Below, piece by piece: positions 23,274 through 31,900 of a stretch of DNA of 33,847 nt. A program made the translations under genes and the position numbers. The notes beneath the pieces are model-generated. The model was not told where the DNA came from. It did not search any database and saw only the letters and a list, made by a program, of their open reading frames with translations. The first letter of the stretch is position 1; every line of letters begins with the position of its first letter. The stretch is from contig PMON01000036.1 in NCBI GenBank assembly GCA_003162395.1, positions 609-34,455 of the forward strand. Reading direction: 5' to 3'. The DNA comes from Acidimicrobiaceae bacterium. GTDB lineage: Bacteria > Actinomycetota > Acidimicrobiia > Acidimicrobiales > RAAP-2.

Positions 23274-24077
23274 TCACCAGGGGTTGAAGTGGAACGTGTC
23301 GTGCGTGAGCGGGCTCGGCGAGAAGGTCGTGCCTGACTGGTCCACGAACGACTCGGGCTGGACGTGGTCGGTGCCCGGCGCGCCGCCGTTCACCTCGAGG
23401 CCGTGCATGAGCGTGCCGCCGGTCTTCGCCATCTCGAACAGCCGTGCCTTTTGGTAGGGGACGACCTCGGCGGGGTCCTCTTCGACCCACTCGGCGAGCG
23501 CGTGCGCGTACGGGGTGGCGTAGTCGAGCTGGCGAGTGTGCGACCAGTGCTGGGTCTGGTCCGAAAAGGTGATCGCCCACTGCGTGCTCCCCGACAGCAC
23601 GAGGCGGGCCTGGACCACGTCACCGGGGTTCACGTTGCCGAGGTCGACCGGCGCGCCGTTCAAAGGACCGTCGGACCAGAACCCCTCGTACGTGGCGCCG
23701 AAGTTCGACTGGTTGTCCTGGGTGCCGACCTGCAAGAAGAAGTCCCCGCTGTTGGTCTGCAGCCCGATCCAGACCCCCTCGGCGGCCACCATGCTCGCCG
23801 GCACCACGCGGGGCACCTCCCAGGTCGCGGCGACGTCGGTCGCGCCGCAGCACCACAGGTAGCCTGCCTGGTTTGGTTGGAGCCCCTTGGTGGACGGCTC
23901 CCAGGTCGTGCCGCGGGACGCGACCTGGGCGACGATGGCGCACAGGAGGACCGCGACGAAGAGATAGCCGGTTGCCCTCGGGTGCCGCCACACCCACCTG
24001 AGGGCGGCCCGGCGCCGACTGATCGGAGTCTGGTCGGGGGACTCCGGCGTCTGGGCCGCGTGGAATTCCAGGCCCAT
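23274..24077 (-). CDS. Membrane-anchored peptidase G1 (eqolisin-like) family protein
   Basis: The product is about 267 aa from ATG 24077; the frame runs open to 24176. A cytosolic basic segment is followed by one membrane helix (residues about 37-52, YLFVAVLLCAIVAQVA), so the rest lies outside. The outer part resembles the glutamic peptidase family G1: GVWIGLQTNSGDFFLQVGTQDNQ, with Gln116 at the place of the catalytic Gln, then YEGFWSDGP and, later, HALAEWVEEDPAE, with Glu196 at the place of the catalytic Glu (family pattern AEWxxE). G1 enzymes are acid-active endopeptidases with a Gln/Glu dyad. A pair of Cys (WCCGA) precedes the domain. It follows the GH3 gene by 70 bp on the same strand and converges on the Calx-beta gene. 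Confidence 0.65.
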   Translation of the reverse strand: MGLEFHAAQTPESPDQTPISRRRAALRWVWRHPRATGYLFVAVLLCAIVAQVASRGTTWEPSTKGLQPNQAGYLWCCGATDVAATWEVPRVVPASMVAAEGVWIGLQTNSGDFFLQVGTQDNQSNFGATYEGFWSDGPLNGAPVDLGNVNPGDVVQARLVLSGSTQWAITFSDQTQHWSHTRQLDYATPYAHALAEWVEEDPAEVVPYQKARLFEMAKTGGTLMHGLEVNGGAPGTDHVQPESFVDQSGTTFSPSPLTHDTFHFNPW

Positions 24078-24147
24078 GCCACGAGTCTCGCAGTGCTGGC
24101 ACGCTCGCCAGGGGGCACCCTTGGAGCTGGCGGCGAGGATCCGCTGG

Positions 24148-25314
24148 CTATGCGCCGGGGCACACCGTGACGCCACGCACGGCGAGGTCGTGGGTGACCG
24201 CGCCGACCAAGGTGGCCCGCGAGAGCCGCCCCTGGGTCACGGCGCCCACGATGGCGTGGCTGACCGAGAGCGCGAGGGCGACGTCCGCGGCGGTCGTCGT
24301 CTGCGCGCCGAGGAGCACGAGGTCCGCCCCGGCGATGATCGCGTCCGCCGCGGCGGCCTGCACCGACCGCGGCACCGCGGCGATCGCACCGGCGGTGAGC
24401 GAGTCGGTGATCACGAGGCCCTTGAAGTGCAGCCAGTTGCGAAGGACCCCCACCATGACCGCGGACGACAGCGACGCGGGCAGGGCGCTGAGGCCGGGCA
24501 CGCGGGCGTTCGACACCATGATCGCGGGGGCACCGCGGTTGATCGCGGCTTCGAAGGTGTGCAGCGCCGACGCCTTGAGCACGGACCACGGCAGCGTCGA
24601 CGCCGGCCCGTCGTCGGTGTTGCCGCTTGACCCGCCCAAGCCGGGGAAGTGCTTCACGACCGCGGTCACGCCCGCGGCCGCGAGACCGGCGGCGAACGCC
24701 TCGCCGTCGGTCGTGACCACGGGGACCGTGCCGCCGAAGGACCGGTAGCCGTCTGGGTCCGACGCGCCCGGGTCGACGTTGCGCCCGTCGACGTCGAGGA
24801 CGGGCGCGAGGTCCATCGTGACGCCCGCGCTGCGCAGCTGGTCCCCCACGCGCGTGGCGACCGCGGTGATCTGCGAGGGGCTCATCGTCCGTGCCATCGT
24901 CCGAGGCCACGGGAACGCAGCGACGAGGTTGTCGAGGCGCAGGACGCCGCCGCCCTCCTCGTCGGTCATGACCGAGATCCCGAGGTCCTGGGGCGTCGTC
25001 GCCTGGAGCCGGCGCAGCGTCGTGCCGAGAGAAGCTGGTGCAGAGGTCCCGAACAGCAGGATGCCGCCGTAGCCAGTGCGCACCTCGCGGGCGAGCGCGC
25101 CGACCTGGGCTGCTTCGACCGGGACCGACACCACCTGGGCCGAGAGGCGGTTCAAGGACCACGACGACAGCTGGACCGCCGCGTCGCACGTGGTGCGTGC
25201 CGTGGACCTGTCGAGGACCGCAGAGCCCGACGGCGCGGTGGCGACCGCGACCATCACGGCCGCGGTGGCCGCGATGGCGACCAGCCGGACCGCTCGAGCC
25301 GTGATGGCGCGCAT
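24148..25314 (-). CDS. Secreted glycoside hydrolase family 3 protein (NagZ-like)
   Basis: The product is about 388 aa from ATG 25314, before which TATACA stands at 6 nt; an ATG at 25335 is in frame too. The signal peptide is RAITARAVRLVAIAATAAVMVAVATAPSGSA. The GH3 TIM barrel is clear: YGGILLFGTSA, ISVMTDEEGGGVLRL (substrate-binding Asp/Glu), TMDLAPVLDVDGRNVDPG, RSFGG, AVVKHFPGLGGSSGNTDDGPA, and FKGLVITDSLTAGAI with the nucleophile Asp of ITDSL. NagZ enzymes remove beta-linked N-acetylglucosamine from muropeptides and use an Asp-His dyad in the KHFPGHGxxxxDSH loop. Here the loop has no such His, so activity or specificity may differ. Confidence 0.85.
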   Translation of the reverse strand: MRAITARAVRLVAIAATAAVMVAVATAPSGSAVLDRSTARTTCDAAVQLSSWSLNRLSAQVVSVPVEAAQVGALAREVRTGYGGILLFGTSAPASLGTTLRRLQATTPQDLGISVMTDEEGGGVLRLDNLVAAFPWPRTMARTMSPSQITAVATRVGDQLRSAGVTMDLAPVLDVDGRNVDPGASDPDGYRSFGGTVPVVTTDGEAFAAGLAAAGVTAVVKHFPGLGGSSGNTDDGPASTLPWSVLKASALHTFEAAINRGAPAIMVSNARVPGLSALPASLSSAVMVGVLRNWLHFKGLVITDSLTAGAIAAVPRSVQAAAADAIIAGADLVLLGAQTTTAADVALALSVSHAIVGAVTQGRLSRATLVGAVTHDLAVRGVTVCPGA

Positions 25315-25363
25315 GCACCATGTATACGTACTCATCGCGCCGGTGTGCGGTCAGCCCTCAGTC

Positions 25364-25642
25364 TTAGGTCGTGGCGTAGAAGCGTTCGCTCGTGAAGGAT
25401 GCATCACTCGGGCAGGCGGGAGCCACCGAGTTGCGATGCGGTTCATCCGGGCCTAGTTGGGACGGTGCCGCTGGCTGCGGCGCCGTAGCGCCTTGAACCA
25501 GAGCCGCGTCACCTCTGTGCGGACGGCCCGCCACGGCGTCGGAGTTGCCAGGCGCGGCGTAGTCAGCGAGGTGCTCTCGCGGCACGCTTGCCAGCCAGCG
25601 CCCGTGTTCCGGAATGGGCTGATGCATGCGTCACCGGAGTTC
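25364..25642 (-). pseudogene. Degenerate 3' end of a group II intron maturase/reverse transcriptase
   Basis: Read on the minus strand and joined across three frames, the sequence gives ELR*RMHQPIPEHGRWLASV, then HLADYAAPGNSDAVA, VRTEVTRLWFKALRRRSQ, RHRPN*ARMNRIATRWLPP, ARVMHP and FTSERFYATT. This is the well-known C-terminal end of group II intron-encoded proteins. The damage is explicit: CGA to TGA at 25631-25633, an extra base near 25526-25530, Trp to TAG at 25453-25455, and a one-base loss near 25395-25399. The reverse-transcriptase core is missing. I could not find a credible intron domain V downstream. It marks an old insertion and deletion next to the peptide-synthetase operon. Confidence 0.8.
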
Positions 25643-25870
25643 ACATGTCTGTACCGAAGTCAGCCCATGTTCCGGCGGTCAGCGGGAGTGAAAAATTCTC
25701 TGTGGGATTGCGAGCGCCGTTCCCGATGTCGCCATCGGTTGCGTCCTGGCGCAGCGAGCCCTGTCATCGCAGGTCAACGTCGATGGGCTCGAAGACGACG
25801 ATGAGAGTAGCGTGCTTTGTCATCTCCCACACATCCGAGTTCTTGGGTGTCTGACCATTTGAGGGGCACG
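25643..25870 (+). other. 5' flank of the NRPS operon
   Basis: No gene is supported. The stretch includes an AT-rich spot (gaaaaattctct, near 25690). TTGTCA at 25817 and TAGCGT at 25809 are promoter-like, but neither has a good partner. GAGGGG lies 4 nt before the NRPS ATG at 25871. A promoter must lie here or further upstream in the relic, but I cannot place it. Confidence 0.4.
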
Positions 25871-27691
25871 ATGCGTCCAACATCAAGACGTATTGAGGGG
25901 CTCGTCAAGGCAGTGGCGCAGCGGTACCCAAACGCTGTCGGGGTAAGGGACTCGAACCGAGTCCTCAGCTATGGCGAGTTGGACAGGTACTCAGATGAAC
26001 TCAGTCAGACTTTACGTTCGATCGGCATCGAGAGAGGAACCCTTGTCGGGCTTTGCGACGAGCGCTCCGTTGAGCTTGTGGTCGGAGCACTCGGAATCCT
26101 GAAGGCCGGTGGCGCATACGTGGCACTCGATCCGAGCCATCCGCGAGAACGGCTCGCTTTCATGCTTCGCGACTCTGGTGCTCAGGTCGTCGTTGGCCAT
26201 TCGGGGGCGCCCGCGGACCTTCGCTCGGAGGCTGCCTTCGTGGATGTCGACCTCACCCGTCCGGCCCCTCGGGGGGTAGAGCCTGACGCAGCGTCCGCTG
26301 GCGCTGAGAGCGACGTGGCATATGTGATTTACACATCCGGATCGACTGGGACTCCGAAGGGAGTGATGGTCGAGCACAAGAGCGTCTTCAACCTGATTCG
26401 CTGGCATCAGAGCGCTTTCGCCTTGACACCAACCGATCGTGGAACCCAGATCGCGAGCCCGGGCTTCGACGCCGCCGTCTGGGAGATCTGGCCGTACTTG
26501 ACCATGGGAGCATCGGTCCACATCCCCCCGGAAGAAATCCGAGCAGACCCGATTCGTCTTCGCGACTGGCTGCTCGCGAATGAGATCACCCTGAGCTTCG
26601 CCCCCACAGCCCTCGCTGAGGCGCTCATCTCCGTCAGGTGGCCATCGCGGTCACCGCTGCGCTCGTTGCTGACCGGCGGCGAGGCCCTCCTGCGCTCGCC
26701 TCCCCCGGGATTGCCCTTCGAGTTGGTCAACAACTACGGCGTTACCGAAGCGACGGTGGTCTCGACATCGGGGGTCGTTTCTCCTAGCGACGAGAAGGGT
26801 CTCCGTCCTTCGCTCGGACACCCGATCACTGGCGTCAGCGTCCAGCTCGTCGACGCCAATCTGTGCGGCGTCGCGCAGGGAGAAGAAGGCGAGATCGTCG
26901 TTGCGGGCCCCTCTGTCGCTCGCGGATACCTCAATCGCCCTGATCTGACCGAAGCACGCTTCTTGAACGTTCAGGGCGGCGGCGATGTGGCAAATCTCGT
27001 GTATCGCACGGGAGACCTCGCTCGCTGGCGCGAGAATGGCGAGTTGGAATACATCGGTCGCCTGGACGACCAGGTGACGATCCGGGGGGTACGCGTCGAA
27101 CCCGGCGAGATTGCGGCGGTCCTGAACACTCATCCCGCGGTTGGGTCGAGCGTCGTCATGGTGATCGGGGATGCACGTGGTCAGCAGCTCGTCGCTTGCA
27201 TGGTCCCCGAGTTCGCGGACCTGCCGGATGTCGAGCTCCTTCGGAGCCATCTCTGCCAGCGCCTGCCGGAGGCGATGTTGCCGACATCGTATGTTTGGCG
27301 AGACGACCTTCCTCTCAGCGCCAGCGGCAAGATCGACAGGGATGCTCTGTCAGCCTCTCTGTATGACAACAGCGCCCATCGACAACCTTCGCCCCCCCGC
27401 AACGAGACCGAAAAAGTGATAGCGGAGCTGGTAGCGGATCTTCTCGGTGTCGAGACCTTTGGGATCGACGAGAACTTCTTCCTACTCGGCGGTCATTCGC
27501 TCATGGGAGCCCAGTTGCTCGCTCGCCTGTCCGAGCTCTTCGACGTGGAGCTGTCCCTTCGAGCTTTGTTCGACCATCCCACCGTGATCGGACTGGCCGA
27601 CGAGATCGAGCACGCTCTCTTGGCGGACATCTTGACCCTGAGCGACGACGAAGCGGAAGGTCTGCTGCGCGAGCTCGTCGGAGGCGATTAG
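25871..27691 (+). CDS. NRPS loading module A-T, predicted leucine-activating
   Basis: The product is about 606 aa from ATG 25871, with GAGGGG upstream. The adenylation domain (about 10-500) has YTSGSTGTPKG from Tyr154, FDAAVWE with Asp200 and the Lys of SASGKIDR. A carrier domain carries the phosphopantetheine Ser543 in LGGHSL. Reading the ten specificity positions gives D-A-W-F-L-G-N-V-V-K, identical to the known leucine code. There is no condensation domain, so this is a starter module that loads Leu onto its own carrier. The tail LSDDEAEGLLRELVGG is typical of NRPS carrier ends. It is the first gene of the operon; the P450 gene follows 22 bp later and could act on the bound leucine. Confidence 0.93.
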   Translation: MRPTSRRIEGLVKAVAQRYPNAVGVRDSNRVLSYGELDRYSDELSQTLRSIGIERGTLVGLCDERSVELVVGALGILKAGGAYVALDPSHPRERLAFMLRDSGAQVVVGHSGAPADLRSEAAFVDVDLTRPAPRGVEPDAASAGAESDVAYVIYTSGSTGTPKGVMVEHKSVFNLIRWHQSAFALTPTDRGTQIASPGFDAAVWEIWPYLTMGASVHIPPEEIRADPIRLRDWLLANEITLSFAPTALAEALISVRWPSRSPLRSLLTGGEALLRSPPPGLPFELVNNYGVTEATVVSTSGVVSPSDEKGLRPSLGHPITGVSVQLVDANLCGVAQGEEGEIVVAGPSVARGYLNRPDLTEARFLNVQGGGDVANLVYRTGDLARWRENGELEYIGRLDDQVTIRGVRVEPGEIAAVLNTHPAVGSSVVMVIGDARGQQLVACMVPEFADLPDVELLRSHLCQRLPEAMLPTSYVWRDDLPLSASGKIDRDALSASLYDNSAHRQPSPPRNETEKVIAELVADLLGVETFGIDENFFLLGGHSLMGAQLLARLSELFDVELSLRALFDHPTVIGLADEIEHALLADILTLSDDEAEGLLRELVGGD

Positions 27692-27713
27692 CCCTAGCGG
27701 CAGTCGAGCAACC

Positions 27714-28928
27714 ATGGCCGACACAGGCACTCTCAGTCTCTATCACCTCTTGGACCCGGAAGTGCTTGCGAGCCCCTACCCGCTCTATCAGCGCCTGCGC
27801 GAGGAGGATCCGGTCCACTGGGACCCGTACCTCCATGCCTGGATCGTTACCCGGTACGCCGACGTCGTCACGGTGCTCCAGCGATTCCTCGGCTCACGCA
27901 CCCCGACACCCGAGAAGTTGTCATCGCTCGGGCTGGAGCATCTCGCGCCGATAGCCCGCGTCATGGTCGAGCAGATGCTTTTTCTCGACCCCCCTGCCCA
28001 CGGCCGTATACGCCGGATAGCGGCAGCCGCGTTCACTCCGCGGAGAGTGGAGCTGCTCCGAGCACATATCTGCGAGATAGCGGACAGCCTCATCGATCGC
28101 GTCCTCGACAGAGGCGAGATGGACGTGATCGCCGACTTCGCCAATCCTTTGCCTGCAATCGTCACCGCTGAGATGTTCGGTTTGCCGCGTGAGGACCATG
28201 TGAAGTTGAAAACTTGGTCAGAAGACTTCGCCGAGATGCTCGGGAACTTCCAGCACAATCCCGGACGAGCGACGAACGTCCTGCACAGCCTCGAAGAGAT
28301 GCTGACCTATTTCCGCGGGGCCGTGAGACGACGAGCGAACAAGCCCGATGAGGGCCTCGTAGGAGCACTTGCGACTGCAGAGGTGGATGGAGACCGACTC
28401 AGCGAGGATGAGGTAGTGGCGAACCTGATCGTCACGATGGTTGGTGGGCAGGAGACGACCACGAACCTGATCGGCAACGGATTGCTGACCTTGCTTCGCC
28501 ATCCTGGGGAGCTCGAGCGGTTACGGGAAGACCCAAGCTTGATCCCAACAGCCGTCGAGGAGCTGCTTCGCTTTGAGAGCCCGAGCCAACATACCGCCCG
28601 ACTCGTACCTGAAGATCTCGACTTAGGGGACCGGCACCTACGCAAGGGGCAGGCTGTCATCGCCGTCATGGGGGCAGCGAACCGCGACCCCGAGCGCTAC
28701 CTCGATCCCGATCGACTCGACCTCGCCCGCCCAGATAACCGGCACCTGGCATTTGGCTGGGCCACGCACTTTTGCTTTGGCGCACCCCTCGCGCGCATCG
28801 AAGGACAGGTCGCGTTCGAGCGCCTACTCCGACGAATGCCCGAGCTCCGCCTACGTCCCGGCCCGATCACCTGGCGCGCCAACCTCGGGCTGCGTGGCCT
28901 CACCGAGTTGCGCGTCGAGTTCTCATGA
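27714..28928 (+). CDS. Cytochrome P450 within the NRPS operon
   Basis: The product is 404 aa, the usual size of soluble bacterial class I P450s. The I-helix VGGQETTT (Gly244-Thr249), ExxR at Glu283-Arg286 and the heme loop FGWATHFCFGAPLAR with ligand Cys354 are all present. The heme loop deviates from FGxGxHxCxG by having Ala in place of the second Gly. No membrane segment is seen. Ferredoxin and reductase partners are not in the window. The gene stands between the A-T gene and the C-A-T-TE gene, with which it overlaps by ATGA. A P450 next to a free A-T didomain is the arrangement used for beta-hydroxylation of carrier-bound amino acids, so oxidation of Leu-S-carrier is a reasonable inference; oxidation of the finished peptide is the alternative. 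Confidence 0.94.
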   Translation: MADTGTLSLYHLLDPEVLASPYPLYQRLREEDPVHWDPYLHAWIVTRYADVVTVLQRFLGSRTPTPEKLSSLGLEHLAPIARVMVEQMLFLDPPAHGRIRRIAAAAFTPRRVELLRAHICEIADSLIDRVLDRGEMDVIADFANPLPAIVTAEMFGLPREDHVKLKTWSEDFAEMLGNFQHNPGRATNVLHSLEEMLTYFRGAVRRRANKPDEGLVGALATAEVDGDRLSEDEVVANLIVTMVGGQETTTNLIGNGLLTLLRHPGELERLREDPSLIPTAVEELLRFESPSQHTARLVPEDLDLGDRHLRKGQAVIAVMGAANRDPERYLDPDRLDLARPDNRHLAFGWATHFCFGAPLARIEGQVAFERLLRRMPELRLRPGPITWRANLGLRGLTELRVEFS

Positions 28929-31900
28929 ACGACACGGACGCGGCCGAGCTCTCCCAAGCAAAGCGTGCGCTGCTTGCACAACGGCTGCGAGGGCGAACGT
29001 TGGTACCTCGACCGTCTTCCTCGGCAAAGCATGCTTCCGGGAACTTCCCACTCTCGGTGGACCAAGAAGCACTCTGGTACTTCAGCCGCCTCGCGCCAAC
29101 GAACCCGGTCTACAACGAGTCAGTCACGATCAGGAAGGACGGGCCATTCGATGTCGGCGCCTTTCGCCGCGCCTTCAATGAGTTTGTTCGCCGCCACGAA
29201 GCATGGCGCACGACCTTTTCCACCGTCAGAGGCGAGCCGACACAGGTGGTCAATCCACCAACTGCATTCGAGCTCCCGGTCTTGGACCTGTCACAGCTCC
29301 GAAGCGACGAAGCGGAGCGCCACGCTTCGCAGATGGCGGCAGATGAGGCACAGCGTCCCTACGACCTCGAGCGCGGTCCGCTGCTGCGCCCCCGTCTTGT
29401 TCGGTTCGCCGAGAGCCAGCACCGCCTGTACCTCGCGATGCATCATCTCGTCTTCGATGGGGTCACTCTCTCCCGCGTGTTGCTCCCCGAGCTCGTGGCC
29501 CTCTACGACGCCTTTGCCGCCGGGCAACCGTCGCCGCTGCCCGAGCCGGTGCTGCAATACAGCGAGTACGTCGAATGGGAGCGCGACTGGATGTCGGGCA
29601 CAGTCGCGAGCCGCCGGATGGAGTACTGGAAAGCTCACCTCGACGGTGCGCCGATGTTGGAGCTGCCGCTGAGCCACACGCGTCCCACGGTCCCGCGATT
29701 TCGCGGGCAGATGGAAGGGATCACCGTGGACGCGAAGTTGGCTTCGGAGGTGCGCTCGCTAGCCCGAGAATGCGGCGTCACGCTGTTCCAGGTACTCGCG
29801 ACCTGCTTCGGCATCCTTCTCAGCAGGTACTCAGGGCAGCAAGACGTCGTGTTCGGCACCGTGACCGACATGAGGCAGCGGCCCGAGCTGAGCTCGCTCG
29901 TGGGCTACAGCCTCACCCCGCTCGTTCTCCGCTTGGACGTTGCTGGAGAACCCACCGTCGAAGATCTCCTTTCACGCTTCCGCTCTACGCTCCTCGGCGC
30001 TCTCGACAACCTGATTCCGTTTACAACGCTCGTTCGTGAGATTCACCCTGAGCGGCAGCACGGATCCAATCCCTTGTTCCAAGCAATGATCGAGCTCCAA
30101 CCGCCCATGGCGTCTGTCGATTCCTGTTGGAGCGTTCATCTGATGGAGGTCGAGATCGGAAACGCGATCGGACACGCCAAACTAGATCTGGATCTCGAAC
30201 TGGATGAACGGCCCGGCGGGCATATCAGCGGACGGCTCATCTTCGACACCGACGTCATCGAGTCTGATACGGCCAAGCGGATGGTGGGCCACTTCCTAAC
30301 GCTGCTCGAAGCGATGACGTCGGACCCGAGGAGATCGGTATCGGCGCTCTCGCTTCTCGGCGAGCGAGAGCGTCAAAAGGTTCTGCTCGACTGGAACGAC
30401 ACCGAGGCTGACTACCCCGACGAGTCCTGCCTGCACAAACTGGTTGCCGCACGTGCAAAGAGCAATCCCCATGACGTTGCTGTCGTATTCGAAGGAGCGT
30501 CGCTCAGCTACGCGGAGCTGGATCACAGAGCCAATGGCGTTGCCCACCGATTGTCGGCAATCGGGGCTCAGGCAGGGACGGTCGTTGGCTTTCATGCAGA
30601 ACCGTCGCTCGAGATGGTCGTAGGGCTGCTCGGAATCTTGAAGAGCGGTGCGGCGTATCTGCCCTTGGACCCCTCGAACCCGGCCAACCGGCACAGCTTC
30701 ATGATGGAGGACTGCGGGGTGCGCATTCTCCTCACCGATGGTCGAGTGCCCTCATCGTTGTCGTCGCACCTGACAAACGTCATCACAGTAGAGCTCAGCT
30801 CGGCTTCCGAGTTGCGAGAGGACCCACCACCTGCGGTGGCAACAGCGGACGATCCCATGTATGTCTTGTACACATCGGGATCGACTGGAAAGCCCAAGGC
30901 CGTATCGATCTGCCACCGCTCGGTCATCAACCTCTTGACGGCCGCTGCACGCCAGTTCAGTCTCGGATCGGCAGACACTGTCGGAGCGGTTGCAAGTTCC
31001 TCCTTCGACATGTCCGTACTGGATTTCTGGCTTCCGCTCGTCACGGGCGCCCGCCTCTGCCTCGTCCCACGCGATGTCGTACTTGACGCGCCACGCCTGG
31101 GGCGACTCATCACCGCGGCGGGGATAACCTTCCAGCAGGCGACTCCCTCCATCTGGCAGATGATCGTCGATGCTGGCTGGACCGGCAGTCGTGCTCTCAC
31201 CATCGTGAGCTGCGGGGAGCCCCTGACCCCGCAGCTCGCCACGACGCTCAACGCCCGCTGCGCCGCCTTGTGGAACGCCTATGGCCCCACAGAGGCCACT
31301 GTCTGGACGACGCTCGGGCAGGTCCAGAACGAAGGACCGATCACCGTCGGCACGCCGATCGCCAACACCCGTGTCTACATCCTCGACGATCGAGGCGAGC
31401 CGGAGCCGATCGGGATCCCGGGCGAGATATTCATCGGCGGCACTGGGGTCGCAGAGGGCTACCTCAATCGTCCCGACGAAACGGATTACCACTTCGTCCC
31501 TGACAAATTCGTGCCTGGTGGCCGCCTCTACCGTTCGGGCGACATCGGTCGACTCTTGTCGGACGGCCGGATCGAACACCTTGGCCGTATCGACCAGCAG
31601 ATCAAGCACCACGGGCACCGCATCGAACCCGCCGAGATCGAAGCAGCCCTGAGGCGGCATCAGAATGTGGGCGCTGCCGTGGTCACGACGTGCGATCACC
31701 CTCCCGGCAGGTCGATCTTGGTTGCGTATGTCGTCCCGACCGGTCCAGCACCCGCCGCCTCGGAGTTGCGACGATTGCTTCGCACCACGTTGCCGGATTA
31801 CATGGTTCCCTCCGCGTTCGTCGTCGTGGACCGGATTCCGTACACGGCGAACGGCAAACTCGACCGTCTCAGCCTTCCTGCCCCGACCGTCGGTGGAGGT

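Noticed and set aside
25315-25363. Possible group II intron domain V after the maturase relic
   Set aside because: The space before the GH3 start is short, and no 34-nt hairpin with the expected GAAA/catalytic triad pattern could be drawn.
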